Shown here: piece by piece, positions 44,089-53,297 of the stretch
Position numbering within the stretch: the first letter of the stretch is position 1
Layout: each line of letters opens with the position of its first letter
Assembly (NCBI GenBank): GCA_023391335.1
Contig: JAEWBG010000076.1
Span: 1 to 64,000, forward strand
Direction: 5' to 3'
DNA: 64,000 bases
Source of the DNA: Pseudomonadota bacterium
GTDB taxonomy: Bacteria; Pseudomonadota; Gammaproteobacteria; Steroidobacterales; Steroidobacteraceae
Notes under the pieces: generated by a model
Seen by the model: the letters and a program-made list of their open reading frames with translations, nothing else
Database searches by the model: none
Told to the model about the DNA's origin: nothing
Made by a program: the position numbers and the translations under genes

Positions 44089-45542
44089 TGTATTTGGGTA
44101 TCGACATTGGTACGTCGAGCGTCAAGGCCGTCATTCTCAATGACCAAGACGCCGTAGTAGAGCAGGCCTCAGCGCCGTTGACGGTCTCGCGCCCGCATCC
44201 GGGCTGGTCCGAACAAAATCCGGCTGATTGGTGGATGGCGACGAATAGTGCCGTCAGCGATCTTTCACCTGCTGCGCGTCGCGCGGTGAGAGCGATCGGC
44301 CTCTCCGGTCAAATGCACGGTGCGACGCTGCTCGATGCGCACGATCATCCGCTTCGTCCGGCGATTCTTTGGAACGATGGCCGCAGCGAAAAAGAATGTG
44401 CTGCCCTCGAGAAGGCGGAACCGAACAGCCGCAAGGTCACCGGCAACATTGCGATGCCGGGGTTCACCGCTCCGAAACTGTTGTGGGTTCGCGAGCACGA
44501 GCCCGAAATCTTCAAGGCGACTCGCACCGTGTTGCTGCCGAAGGATTACGTCCGTCTCAGGATGACCGGCGAGAAGGCCAGCGACATGTCGGACTCGGCC
44601 GGGACGCTCTGGCTCGATGTCGGTCAGCGCAAATGGTCCGAGAAGATGCTCGCGGCGACCGGACTCAACGAGTCTCACATGCCGAAGCTATTCGAAGGCT
44701 CACAGAGCACCGGCAATCTTCGCGAGGAAGTCGCGGAGGCTTGGGGCATGGCGACGGTTCCAGTCGCAGCCGGCGGCGGCGATAACGCTGCGGGCGCTGC
44801 CGGCGTCGGTGTCATTAAAGCGGGCGATGCGTTCTTGTCGCTCGGAACCTCAGGCGTACTGTTTCTTGCTACACCGAAGTTTCTGCCGAACCCGGACCGC
44901 GCGGTGCATGCGTTCTGCCACTGCTTGCCGAACAAGTGGCACCAAATGAGCGTGATTCTGAGCGCCGCGAGCTGCGTTGATTGGGCTGCGAGGCTCACAG
45001 GTTGCGGTGACGCTGCCGATTTGTTCACGCGCATCGAGGCCCGCGGCAGACTGAACGGATCAGAGATTTTCCTGCCTTATCTTTCCGGCGAGCGCACACC
45101 GCACAACGATCCGCATGCCCGCGGCGTTTTGTTCGGCTTGAACCATGACACCGATGCCGGTGCGATTGGAGAGGCGGTGCTGGAAGGCGTGGCCTTTGCC
45201 TTCGCCGATGGCCTCGACGTACTGCTTGAGGCCGGCGCGACGGTAGGCCAGATTTCCGTGATCGGCGGCGGCGCACGTTCGCAATGGTGGGGTCGCATCC
45301 TTGCTGCTGCGCTGCGTCGCCCACTGATTTATCGTGATGGCTCTGAGGTGGGTCCTGCCTACGGCGCTGCACGACTTGCCCGACTAGCAAAAACCGGCGA
45401 AGCGGCAGAGGATGTGTGCCGGCCGCCGCCGGTGCGCACAGTCGTGGAGCCTAACGACCGAGATGTGGATCAACTAGCGCCTAAACGTGAGCGGTATTCC
45501 AAGCTGTACCAGGATCTGCGTGCGCGATTTCGAGGAGAGTAA
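44088..45542 (+). CDS. xylB: Xylulokinase
   Basis: This FGGY-family sugar kinase of 484 residues phosphorylates D-xylulose. It begins MYLGIDIGTSSVKAVI (phosphate loop), continues with ALSGQMHGATLLD-like IGLSGQMHGATLLD and AILWNDGRSE, and ends with GGGARSQWWGRILA and PAYGAARLA. ATG 44088 overlaps the GH3 stop codon by one base and is 7 bases after AGGAG, so translation is coupled. It works with the next gene, xylose isomerase. Confidence 0.95.
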   Translation: MYLGIDIGTSSVKAVILNDQDAVVEQASAPLTVSRPHPGWSEQNPADWWMATNSAVSDLSPAARRAVRAIGLSGQMHGATLLDAHDHPLRPAILWNDGRSEKECAALEKAEPNSRKVTGNIAMPGFTAPKLLWVREHEPEIFKATRTVLLPKDYVRLRMTGEKASDMSDSAGTLWLDVGQRKWSEKMLAATGLNESHMPKLFEGSQSTGNLREEVAEAWGMATVPVAAGGGDNAAGAAGVGVIKAGDAFLSLGTSGVLFLATPKFLPNPDRAVHAFCHCLPNKWHQMSVILSAASCVDWAARLTGCGDAADLFTRIEARGRLNGSEIFLPYLSGERTPHNDPHARGVLFGLNHDTDAGAIGEAVLEGVAFAFADGLDVLLEAGATVGQISVIGGGARSQWWGRILAAALRRPLIYRDGSEVGPAYGAARLARLAKTGEAAEDVCRPPPVRTVVEPNDRDVDQLAPKRERYSKLYQDLRARFRGE

Positions 45543-45546
45543 TTAA

Positions 45547-46890
45547 ATGTCGACTGCCCCTAACTTAGCTGCTGCGACGTCCTATTTCTCGGGCGTCCAA
45601 CCGATCAAGTACGAAGGACCGCAGAGCAAGAACCCGCTCGCGTTCCGCTACTACGATAAGAACCGAGTCGTACTCGGCAAGCGCATGGAAGAGCATCTGC
45701 GTCCTGCCGTCTGCTACTGGCATTCCTTCGCTTGGAATGGCCACGACATCTTCGGCGCCGGCACGTTCGATCGTCCTTGGAACCAAGGTGCGATGAACCA
45801 AGAAGCCGCCTGGGCGAAGATGGATGCCGCATTCGATTTCTTCACTCGCCTCGGTACGCCGTTCTACTGCTTCCACGATGTCGACGCGATGCCGACCGCG
45901 AACAACATCAAAGAGCACGTGAACAATCTCGCCGCGACGATCGATCGCCTCGAGAAGAAGCAGAACGAAACCGGCGTGAAGCTCCTGTGGGGCACCGCCA
46001 ACTTGTTCTCGCACCCGCGCTATATGGGCGGCGCTTCGACGAATCCGGATCCGGATGTTTGGGCATTTGCCGCCACGCAGGTGCGCCACATGATGGATGC
46101 CACCAAGCGCCTCGGCGGTGCTAACTACGTGCTGTGGGGCGGTCGCGAAGGCTACGACACGCTGCTCAACACGAACTTGAAGCGCGAGCTCGAAAACTTC
46201 GGCCGCTTCTTGCAGCTCGTCGTCGATCACAAGCACAAGATCGGCTTCAAGGGCACGATCCTGATCGAGCCCAAGCCGCACGAGCCGACCAAGCATCAGT
46301 ACGACTTCGACACCGCGACCGTGTATGGCTTCTTGAAGAAGAACGGTCTCGAGAACGAAGTGAAGGTGAACATCGAAGCCAACCACGCGACGCTTGCGGG
46401 TCACAGCTTCGATCACGAAATCGCGATGGCCGATGCGCTCGGCATCTTCGGTTCGATCGACATCAACCGCGGCGATCCGCAGAACGGTTGGGACACGGAT
46501 CAATTCCACAACGATCCGCTGGACATGACGCTCGCGATGTATCGCATTTTGAAGGCGGGTGGCTTCAGCACCGGCGGCTTCAACTTCGACGCGAAGGTGC
46601 GTCGCCAGAGTATCGATCCGTCGGACATGTTCTATGGTCACGTCGGTGGCTTGGACCTGCTGGCTCGCTCGCTGCTGTCCGCTGCCGCGATCATCGAGGA
46701 CGGCACGATCGACAAGTTCGTCGAACAGCGCTACGCCAAGTGGAGCGGCGATGCAGGCAAGAAGATCTTCGCGAAGGATGCGACGCTTGCTTCGATCTCC
46801 GATGCCGCGGTCGCTGCGAACATCGATCCGAAACCGGCTTCTGGCCGTCAGGAACTGCTCGAGAACACTGTGGGTCGCTGCCTGCAGTAA
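45547..46890 (+). CDS. xylA: Xylose isomerase
   Basis: This 447-residue enzyme converts D-xylose to D-xylulose; the length is that of the longer class II isomerases. Signatures are AVCYWHSFAWNGHDIFG, the catalytic-His region YCFHDVD, WGGREGYDTLLNT, NIEANHATLAGHSFDHE and the metal-binding SIDINRGDPQNGWDTDQF. A strong GAGGAG lies upstream and xylB ends 4 bases before. It closes the operon, followed by a strong terminator. Confidence 0.97.
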   Translation: MSTAPNLAAATSYFSGVQPIKYEGPQSKNPLAFRYYDKNRVVLGKRMEEHLRPAVCYWHSFAWNGHDIFGAGTFDRPWNQGAMNQEAAWAKMDAAFDFFTRLGTPFYCFHDVDAMPTANNIKEHVNNLAATIDRLEKKQNETGVKLLWGTANLFSHPRYMGGASTNPDPDVWAFAATQVRHMMDATKRLGGANYVLWGGREGYDTLLNTNLKRELENFGRFLQLVVDHKHKIGFKGTILIEPKPHEPTKHQYDFDTATVYGFLKKNGLENEVKVNIEANHATLAGHSFDHEIAMADALGIFGSIDINRGDPQNGWDTDQFHNDPLDMTLAMYRILKAGGFSTGGFNFDAKVRRQSIDPSDMFYGHVGGLDLLARSLLSAAAIIEDGTIDKFVEQRYAKWSGDAGKKIFAKDATLASISDAAVAANIDPKPASGRQELLENTVGRCLQ

Positions 46891-46916
46891 TCGCTCGATC
46901 TGATCGAGAAACGAAA

Positions 46917-46946
46917 GGCCGAGCCCTTGCGGGCTCGGCCTTTTTT
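46917..46946 (+). terminator. Rho-independent terminator of the xylosidase-xylB-xylA operon
   Basis: GGCCGAGCCC and GGGCTCGGCC pair perfectly (10 bp) around TTGC, followed by six T. It lies 27 bases after xylA. Confidence 0.95.
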
Positions 46947-47664
46947 GTTGGGAAAAGATCAAGAAATTTCACACGGAGGACACTGAGGTCACGGAGAGTA
47001 GACGGCGACATCGTCGCCTCGCTAACGGCGGACGACTGCGTCGTCAGGTAGGCCTCTGGCATGAGGGATCCTCTCGGATCAGCAAGGCCTTACGGCAGCA
47101 CAGAAATAGATCCGACTGTCGGGTGTGAGCTTCGCGTGTAGCGTGTGACTACTTCACGCGCTTCTTGCCGCCAACTCTCAACAGTCAACCGATAAGTTGC
47201 CCGGCGAAGTGCTTGCTGGTCACCAGTCGCGCGATGCGAAAAGCCCTGTGCACGTGCAAGCGAGCGCTGCTCGCGTAAGAGCTCCGCGTGAAGACGAATT
47301 CGCCGCAGAGAACGCAAAAAAGAACTGATGAATTGATCGGGTGAAAGCACATTCAACGTGAAAGGTGCGATTCAATGCCGTGTGCGCAAGTCAGCTCATA
47401 TCGCGCAAATCGATCTCTGACCATCCTGTCGCTCCTGTTCATCCTGTCAAAATTCTTTGCTTCTGCTCGCGGATGCAAGAGAAGAACTTCTAGACAGGAT
47501 TAACAGGATGAAGAGGATGGATGAAAGCAATCACACATTGTTCAGAAGGGACGTCGTTCGCTGACCGAGTTTCTTGCTAGTCACCAGTCACTAGTCACGA
47601 GTCACTACATATCGTTCACGCGCTTTGCGCATTCACCCGATCACCTCATCACGTTTCTCTGCAA

Positions 47665-47699
47665 CAAAAAAGCCGAGTCCGATTTCTCGGACCCGGCCT
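47665..47699 (-). terminator. Rho-independent terminator of the XylE-like symporter
   Basis: On the minus strand GGCCGGGTCCGA pairs with TCGGACTCGGC around a short AGAAA loop, followed by TTTTTTG. It is about 40 bases beyond the symporter stop. Confidence 0.9.
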
Positions 47700-47738
47700 T
47701 GAACCAACCGCAGCTCTTCAACCGAGCCGCGAACCGAC

Positions 47739-49307
47739 TTATGCGGCTGTCTGCTTCCAGACCTTCTGCATCGACTCGAGCGTCACGCCCTTGGTCTCGG
47801 GCACGAACTTCCAGACGAACAGGGCAGCCAGGACGCTGAAGCCACCGTACAACCAGTAGGCAAAGCCGTGGTGGAAGGTAGCGGTGAGATAAGAGTTGCC
47901 GTCGAGGATGTTGAAGGTCCAGGAGACGATCAGGTTCATGATCCACTGAGCGGCGACCGCAATCGCCATCGCTTGGTTGCGGATGGCATTCGGGAAGATT
48001 TCAGCCAAGAGCACCCACACGACCGGGCCCCACGAAAGCGAGAAGCCGGCGATGTAAATGCAGACCACCACGAGGGCGGCGAGACCGACTGAACCGACGT
48101 AGAACAGGATGCCCAGCGCAATCATGCTCACGGCCATGATCAACGCACCGAGGATCAGCAGCGGCTTGCGGCCCCACTTGTCGACCGTGCCGGTTGCGAC
48201 CAGGGTGAACACCACCATGACGATACCCATGATGACGGTCTGGACCAGCGAGGCGTTGCCCTCGAAGCCCATGTTTTTGAACATCTGCGGCCCGTAGTAC
48301 AGCACAGCGTTGATGCCGACGAGCTGTTGGAACGCCGAGAGCAAGATACCGACGATCACGACGAGGGCGCCGTAAGAGAACAGCTTGCCGGTCGTTTCAT
48401 GGAGGGACGCATCGATTTCAGCGAGCACGATCTTGGCTTCGGATTCGCTTGCCAGCTTGCTGAGTACCTCGCGGGCCTTTTCATTTTTGCCTTTGAGCAT
48501 CAAGCCGCGTGGGGTTTCAGGCACGAACAGCAGCAACAGCACGAACAGACCGGCGGGGATCGCACATGACGCCAGCATGTAGCGCCAGCCCTTGGCGTGC
48601 AGGAAGGTGGTGTCGCCGAGGGAGGCAATACCCCAGTTCACGAAGTAGACGAGCGAGATACCGCTGACGATTGCGATCTGCTGATACGTGACCAGCGCAC
48701 CGCGCTTGGAAGGCGGGGCAATCTCGGCGATGTACATCGGGGCAAGCATGGAGGCGAGTCCGATACCGATGCCGCCGAAGATCCGGTGGCCGGTGAAGTT
48801 GGTCAGTACCGCGCCGAAGGTGTAGTGCGGCAATTCAGCGCCGAACATGTTGAAGAAAAAGACGAACAGGTTGATCAGCGGCGTCAGCAAGGAGCCGATG
48901 ATGCCGATCGCGGTCTCCGGGAACGCAGAGCCGAGCGAGGACATGAAGAACAAGGCGCCGGCAACGATCAGTCCGCCGCGACGGCCAAGCCAACCTGCGA
49001 CCACGCCACCCAGACCGCCACCGATGAAGCAGCCGAAGAGGGCGCACGAGATCGTCCAACCGCCCAAGCTCAGCGCGGCGCTTTCAGGCAGATTCAAGGG
49101 AACGACGAAGTTCTCTTTGATGGAGTCGGTCGCACCGGAGATAACCGCGGTGTCGTAACCGAAGAGCAAGCCACCCAGTGCGGCGATGATCGTGAGGACG
49201 ATCAAAAGGCCCGTATGTGTGCTGCCGCTCGCAACGGCGGTAGATGCGCCCGCGGCGCCCCCGCCCGCATACGATTGCTGGCCCGATGAAATATTCGATT
49301 CCGTCAT
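47739..49307 (-). CDS. MFS sugar porter, probable D-xylose:H+ symporter (XylE-like)
   Basis: This 522-residue carrier has 12 membrane segments of the sugar porter family. Signatures are GLLFGYDTAVISGA in helix 1, GWLGRRGGLIVAGALFF, GIGLASMLAPMYIAEIAPPSKRGALV, PETPRG(L) and the late VPETKGVTLE. AGAGGG precedes the ATG. The unusually long inserted loop near residues 110-135 (FPETAIGIIGSLLTPLINLF) is also seen in some proteobacterial xylose porters. It faces the xylose operon, and a xyl-box-like site lies upstream at 49471-49484. Confidence 0.88.
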   Translation of the reverse strand: MTESNISSGQQSYAGGGAAGASTAVASGSTHTGLLIVLTIIAALGGLLFGYDTAVISGATDSIKENFVVPLNLPESAALSLGGWTISCALFGCFIGGGLGGVVAGWLGRRGGLIVAGALFFMSSLGSAFPETAIGIIGSLLTPLINLFVFFFNMFGAELPHYTFGAVLTNFTGHRIFGGIGIGLASMLAPMYIAEIAPPSKRGALVTYQQIAIVSGISLVYFVNWGIASLGDTTFLHAKGWRYMLASCAIPAGLFVLLLLFVPETPRGLMLKGKNEKAREVLSKLASESEAKIVLAEIDASLHETTGKLFSYGALVVIVGILLSAFQQLVGINAVLYYGPQMFKNMGFEGNASLVQTVIMGIVMVVFTLVATGTVDKWGRKPLLILGALIMAVSMIALGILFYVGSVGLAALVVVCIYIAGFSLSWGPVVWVLLAEIFPNAIRNQAMAIAVAAQWIMNLIVSWTFNILDGNSYLTATFHHGFAYWLYGGFSVLAALFVWKFVPETKGVTLESMQKVWKQTAA

Positions 49308-49659
49308 GGTGCCCTCTTAGTCGGCATGGATTTGTAATAAACGACGCTTGCGCGCGATTCTTGTCTTGTTCGCGCTGGGAAAAGCTCTGCTTTTCCTGGC
49401 TATCCCCCTGCAGCCGGCGCCTACCTTATGTGTTGGACGGTCAACTCGCAAGCCGCCGTTGAACATAGGCTGTTAACGCTACCGGACAGGCGCAAACCCG
49501 GTTCATTTGCGAGCCTCGATCCCCGATATTTGCAAGCCTTTTGCTCACTTCTTAATGGTTCGGCTCGAGCCTTGATGATGCGACGAGCAGAGCGCCCAAA
49601 GGACTTTTCACAGACCCGAATTCGAACGAAATCAGATCCGCGTCTGGGCGTCCTACGGG
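49308..49659. promoter_or_regulatory. Symporter upstream region with hairpin and xyl-box
   Basis: No gene is seen in these 352 bases. GGAAAAGC-TCT-GCTTTTCC (49378-49396) is a perfect small hairpin of unknown role. TGTTAACGCTACCG at 49471-49484 matches 9 of 10 fixed xyl-box positions, about 165 bases upstream of the symporter start. Confidence 0.55.
49471..49484. promoter_or_regulatory. xyl-box-like operator TGTTAACGCTACCG
   Basis: Reverse complement of a near-consensus xyl-box; only the last base departs from TGNTANCGNTANCA. It shares the site type with 41495-41508, so the symporter and the xylose operon may share a LacI-family regulator. Confidence 0.62.
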
Positions 49660-50475
49660 TTAAACGCGCACTGATGACTCAGCGGTGCGCGACCGGCTGG
49701 CGAGAAGCTCAGATACGGTTACAGCGGTGAACTGTTTGTCGCGCAGGCCTTCAAGGATGAACGGCAGCGCGTCGACGGCATTCATGCGGATTCGATCGCT
49801 GCGCTCATGTCCGTCGTGCAACAGCGCAATCGCGCCGGGTCGAACCCTCGTTAGGACTCGCCGCGCGATCCGGCGGTTGTCCGAATCGATCGTGTCTCGA
49901 CTGTGGATCGACCATGCGACAACCGTGAGCTCTAACGCATGCGCCACTCTCGCGAGTTCCGGGCTCTTCAATCCGACGGGAGCCCGGTAGATCGGCTGCT
50001 CCTCCCTTCCCGTGATCGAGCGAATGCACTCTGCGTTGCGGGTGATATCGGATGTGAGGGCCCGGCTGCGTTGGAAATTCTGCCAGTACGAGTGATGCCA
50101 CGAATGGTTTGCCAACTCGTGACCTTCTGCGACGATCCTTTCCGTGAGCTTGCGATGAGCTTCGATGTGTTTGCCGATGGCGAAGAACGTCGCCTTGGCC
50201 GAGTACTTTGCAAGCAGATCCAGCACCCGCGGTGTGGATTCCGGGTGCGGTCCATCATCGAAGGTGAGCGCGACGGATCTCTGCGTGGTTTGCACGCTGG
50301 AAACCGTGGGATAGAAGACGTTAGAAGCGGGTCGAAAGATGCCGTCCGCAAGCGTGGCGGCCAAGGCGCATAACGGCAGACCCAAGCCGACCGTCGTGGC
50401 TCCGAACACAACACTCGATCCGAGGACGGCGGCAGTGCCGCCGATCAGGACTTTGTCGGCGCGACAAAGAGGCAT
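49660..50475 (-). CDS. CE4 polysaccharide deacetylase
   Basis: This is a NodB-fold deacetylase of 271 residues. One or two hydrophobic stretches at the N-terminus (residues 9-45) suggest membrane anchoring. Catalytic elements: TFDDGP (71-76), HSWHH (124-128), RAPVG (164-168) and LLHDGH (H220), all consistent with an active metal enzyme. Likely substrates are chitin oligomers, peptidoglycan or acetylated polysaccharide; the position does not tell. It lies 63 bases downstream of the kinase-like gene on the same strand. Confidence 0.88.
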   Translation of the reverse strand: MPLCRADKVLIGGTAAVLGSSVVFGATTVGLGLPLCALAATLADGIFRPASNVFYPTVSSVQTTQRSVALTFDDGPHPESTPRVLDLLAKYSAKATFFAIGKHIEAHRKLTERIVAEGHELANHSWHHSYWQNFQRSRALTSDITRNAECIRSITGREEQPIYRAPVGLKSPELARVAHALELTVVAWSIHSRDTIDSDNRRIARRVLTRVRPGAIALLHDGHERSDRIRMNAVDALPFILEGLRDKQFTAVTVSELLASRSRTAESSVRV

Positions 50476-50538
50476 CGTTCATCGTGGGCGAAAAAGAGGC
50501 CGCGATACTAACGAATTTGCGAGCGGAAGAAAGTAGTC

Positions 50539-51876
50539 CTAGGCGCTCGCGCCGGCGAAGACTCGCTCGAACCAATTGGGCCGCATACCTTTGACGAAAC
50601 CAGCCCCGTCGCGAGGACGCGATTGCCGCTCGAACGAGATGCAGCGTTCAATGAGTTTGCGAGCGCGACGGTTCAGCCCAGGGACCGGTGTGAACGAAAG
50701 CCGGCGCTGGCGTGCAACGCTCAAACTCAACCGTTGGAAGGGATGCACACCTGCCAACATTTCGTACGCGATCACTCCGAGTGGATAAAGATCATCTGCC
50801 GCAGCGGGCGTGCCCTGATGCGACCACGCATCCGCCGTGTACGCTTCGGTGTAAGCACGCAACGTGAGCGTGTCGAGCATGTCCATCGATTCGTTGCTGC
50901 TTGGCACGGCATGAATGAGTCCGAATCCCATGATTTTCGGCGTACCGTCCTCGCCGAGGAACACCGCATGCGGACTCAAGTCGCTGTGGACTACGCCTTG
51001 CTTGTGCGCGTACGCGAGCCCATTCGCAATGCCCTCGATGATTGGCCACGCCTTCTCATACGGGAGCCCTTTACCGCGGACTTCGCGCACCAAAGCGCTC
51101 AGCCAACGGCCACGCAGCGGCTCCATGACTAAGAACATTTGATCGTTGTAGCGATCGAGATCGTAAATGCTGACGACATTCGGATGAATCAACCGTTGCG
51201 ATCGGCGCACAGCAGCTTCCAACGCGGCGTACGCATCGGGCTGGTGCTTGAGATTGACCGCGATGACCTTGATCGTCACGTGTGTTTCGCGATCGGTACG
51301 CGAAAGATCGAGAGCGCCGAACACTTGGCCGACGCCGCCCAGACCCATGTAGTTCACGAGCCGATAGCGATCGTTGATCACGGTACCGATCGGAATTTGC
51401 TCCATGACCGGCGGTGGTTTGTCCTCTTCGGTGATGCCGGGAACAGTGGTGATTTCGATCTCCGGATCAAGCGGAGCAGGGGTCCACCAATCGCGAGTCG
51501 ATTTCGTCGGACGCGTCTTGAACAGCGCATCGCGAAGTTGACTCACGTCTTCAAGCAATTTGGGCGATGCAGTACGCGGGCGCGTCTTCGCGTGGCTCGC
51601 GGGCGCGGTTCGCGCCGTGCCAATTCGCGGCACCGCGGCCGACGCGTCGAGCCATACGGTTTTGTCGGTACGGAAATTTTCCAGCGCGTCGAACAATTGC
51701 CGTGCAACCGGACGGGAAATGCGTTCGCGAGTGAGGGCCGTTTCGACTCGCTGCGACCAGAAGCGCGTGCGTGCGGGATCGCGTTGCGATTCTTCGCCGA
51801 CAAGCTGGCAAGCCGCTTCCACGCCAAGCCGGCCGCTGACGATGTCGTCGATCACTTGTTCGATTTCAATTGCCAT
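50539..51876 (-). CDS. Ser/Thr protein kinase-like protein with degenerate active site
   Basis: From ATG 51876 this is 445 residues: an N-terminal helical segment (1-160) of unknown role, then a Hanks-type kinase fold (about 170-440). Present: the glycine loop GLGGVGQVF (178-186) and K203 (TIKV). Altered: the catalytic loop reads HSDLSPHA, keeping D299 but losing the usual Lys and Asn. The DFG motif reads GFG (317-319), so the Mg-binding Asp is missing. No APE motif is clear. It probably is a pseudokinase or a very weak kinase, perhaps a scaffold. A longer start at 51936 is less likely. No transmembrane segment is visible. Confidence 0.8.
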   Translation of the reverse strand: MAIEIEQVIDDIVSGRLGVEAACQLVGEESQRDPARTRFWSQRVETALTRERISRPVARQLFDALENFRTDKTVWLDASAAVPRIGTARTAPASHAKTRPRTASPKLLEDVSQLRDALFKTRPTKSTRDWWTPAPLDPEIEITTVPGITEEDKPPPVMEQIPIGTVINDRYRLVNYMGLGGVGQVFGALDLSRTDRETHVTIKVIAVNLKHQPDAYAALEAAVRRSQRLIHPNVVSIYDLDRYNDQMFLVMEPLRGRWLSALVREVRGKGLPYEKAWPIIEGIANGLAYAHKQGVVHSDLSPHAVFLGEDGTPKIMGFGLIHAVPSSNESMDMLDTLTLRAYTEAYTADAWSHQGTPAAADDLYPLGVIAYEMLAGVHPFQRLSLSVARQRRLSFTPVPGLNRRARKLIERCISFERQSRPRDGAGFVKGMRPNWFERVFAGASA

Positions 51877-52172
51877 CCCTATTCTCTCTTTCGCGCTCCG
51901 AAGCTTTTTCTTTTTTGGATCAGAGTCGTCGTGCAACTCTCGTCACCCAGGCCGTGGTGAGTTGTCCCTGTTAGATGTCCATGCGTGGCCGACGTCGGCA
52001 CACTATGTTCATCTCTGTAGGGGAAAGGATAGGTTGTGAAGACTTGTGAATGTGTGATCGCCGACTCATTTCGGTGCGCCGCTGTATACGCGTCTGACAT
52101 AATCATCGATGAAAGCGGCATCTACCTACCGGATATTTCTCAACCATCGCGGACGCTGAGGTGCGAACCGAT

Positions 52173-53297
52173 ATGACTCTTAGCGCATCTGAGCTTTCTC
52201 GATATAGCAGGCATATTTCACTGCCTGAGGTTGGCGCCGCAGGACAGGAGAAGCTCAAACGCGCGCGTGTGTTGATGATTGGAGCGGGTGGGCTCGGCGC
52301 GCCGGCACTCTTGTATTTGGCGAGTAGCGGTGTCGGCACGATTGGAATTGTGGACTTCGATCGCGTGGATGCTTCCAATCTCCAGCGCCAAGTTCTGTAT
52401 ACGAACGACGATGTCGGAGAGCCGAAGGCGCAAGTCGCTGCTCGCCGGCTCGAAGTGTTGAATCCGGAGATCGAGGTTCGCATTCACGAACTTGTGTTGA
52501 AGGCGAGCAATGTTCGCGAGGTGCTCGCACCGTACGACGTCGTGATCGATGGCACCGATCAATTTTCCACACGGTATCTAGTAAACGATGCGTGTGTGCT
52601 CCTGCAAAAGCCGTTGATCTCGGCTGCGATCCATCGATTCGAAGGCCAGGCGATGACGTACGTGCCTGGCGCCGGCTGCTATCGGTGCTTGTTTCCCATG
52701 CCGCCCAGTGCGGGGTCGGTTCCTAACTGCGCTGAAGCTGGCGTGCTCGGCGTTTTGCCGGGAGTGCTCGGTGCAATTCAGGCGACCGAAGCGATCAAGT
52801 TGGTGCTGCAGATTGGGGAGCTTCTGACGAACCGGCTCCTGACTTACGACGCACTGACGATGTCGACGGCGGAGTTCAAGTTTTCGCGTCGCGACGACTG
52901 CGCTGCCTGTGGCGTGCACCCAAGTATTCGTGAGCCGCAGGATCTCGCGCCGACGTGCTCGCTCGAAGAGCTCGAATCGCTGCGGCGAGTGCAGGCCAAA
53001 GAGTTGCCGCAATGGCGCGATGGGACAGAGTGGATCATCGACGTGCGAGGCCGACAGGAATACGCGGTCTCGCATTTGCCGGGCGCAAAAAACATCCCGC
53101 TAGATGAGCTCGGCGGACGCCTCGACGAACTTGCAGGCGCTGCACGGATCCTGTTCGTTTGCCGCAGCGGCACGCGCAGCCTTGCTGCCTGCCAGCTCGC
53201 AATCGCGCGCGGGATCGACACTCCCGCCCATTTAGAAGGCGGACTTCTCGCGTGGTCGCAAGAAATGGACCCCGCCTTCGTCGTTGCGCCTATCTAA
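52173..53297 (+). CDS. MoeB/ThiF-type adenylyltransferase fused to rhodanese
   Basis: This 374-residue protein activates the C-terminus of a sulfur-carrier protein (MoaD- or ThiS-like) by adenylation and can pass sulfur. The E1-like domain has the nucleotide loop GAGGLG (37-42) and zinc cysteines C169/C172 and C243/C246. It also has an NCAEAGVLG loop with C186, the likely thioester Cys. The rhodanese domain (about 270-370) has its active Cys C330 in CRSGTRS. Two-domain forms like this are called MoeZ/MoeBR. GTG 52161 is another possible start. It is divergent from the pseudokinase. Confidence 0.92.
   Translation: MTLSASELSRYSRHISLPEVGAAGQEKLKRARVLMIGAGGLGAPALLYLASSGVGTIGIVDFDRVDASNLQRQVLYTNDDVGEPKAQVAARRLEVLNPEIEVRIHELVLKASNVREVLAPYDVVIDGTDQFSTRYLVNDACVLLQKPLISAAIHRFEGQAMTYVPGAGCYRCLFPMPPSAGSVPNCAEAGVLGVLPGVLGAIQATEAIKLVLQIGELLTNRLLTYDALTMSTAEFKFSRRDDCAACGVHPSIREPQDLAPTCSLEELESLRRVQAKELPQWRDGTEWIIDVRGRQEYAVSHLPGAKNIPLDELGGRLDELAGAARILFVCRSGTRSLAACQLAIARGIDTPAHLEGGLLAWSQEMDPAFVVAPI

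Larger units (their letters stand above)
46891..47738. repeat. 848-base gene-free stretch with terminators and several repeat types
   Basis: No real gene is seen; the frame on the minus strand at 47090-47356 is low-complexity shadow. Contents in order: the xylA terminator; ACACGGAGGACACTGAGG-type units (46965-46998); mixed CCAACTCTCAACAGTCAACC units (about 47170-47190); a CATCCTGT/ACAGGAT inverted pair (47421-47448 with 47493-47520, 23 of 28 matching); a TAGTCAC/CAGTCAC array (47577-47608); and the terminator of the symporter. Confidence 0.72.

Noticed and set aside
45565..46962. 465-codon open frame antisense to xylose isomerase
   Set aside because: Complete overlap with a certain gene and passage through its terminator; no family resemblance.
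47090..47356. 88-codon minus-strand frame in the xylA-symporter gap
   Set aside because: Runs through repeat-rich intergenic DNA; no start signal or recognisable composition.
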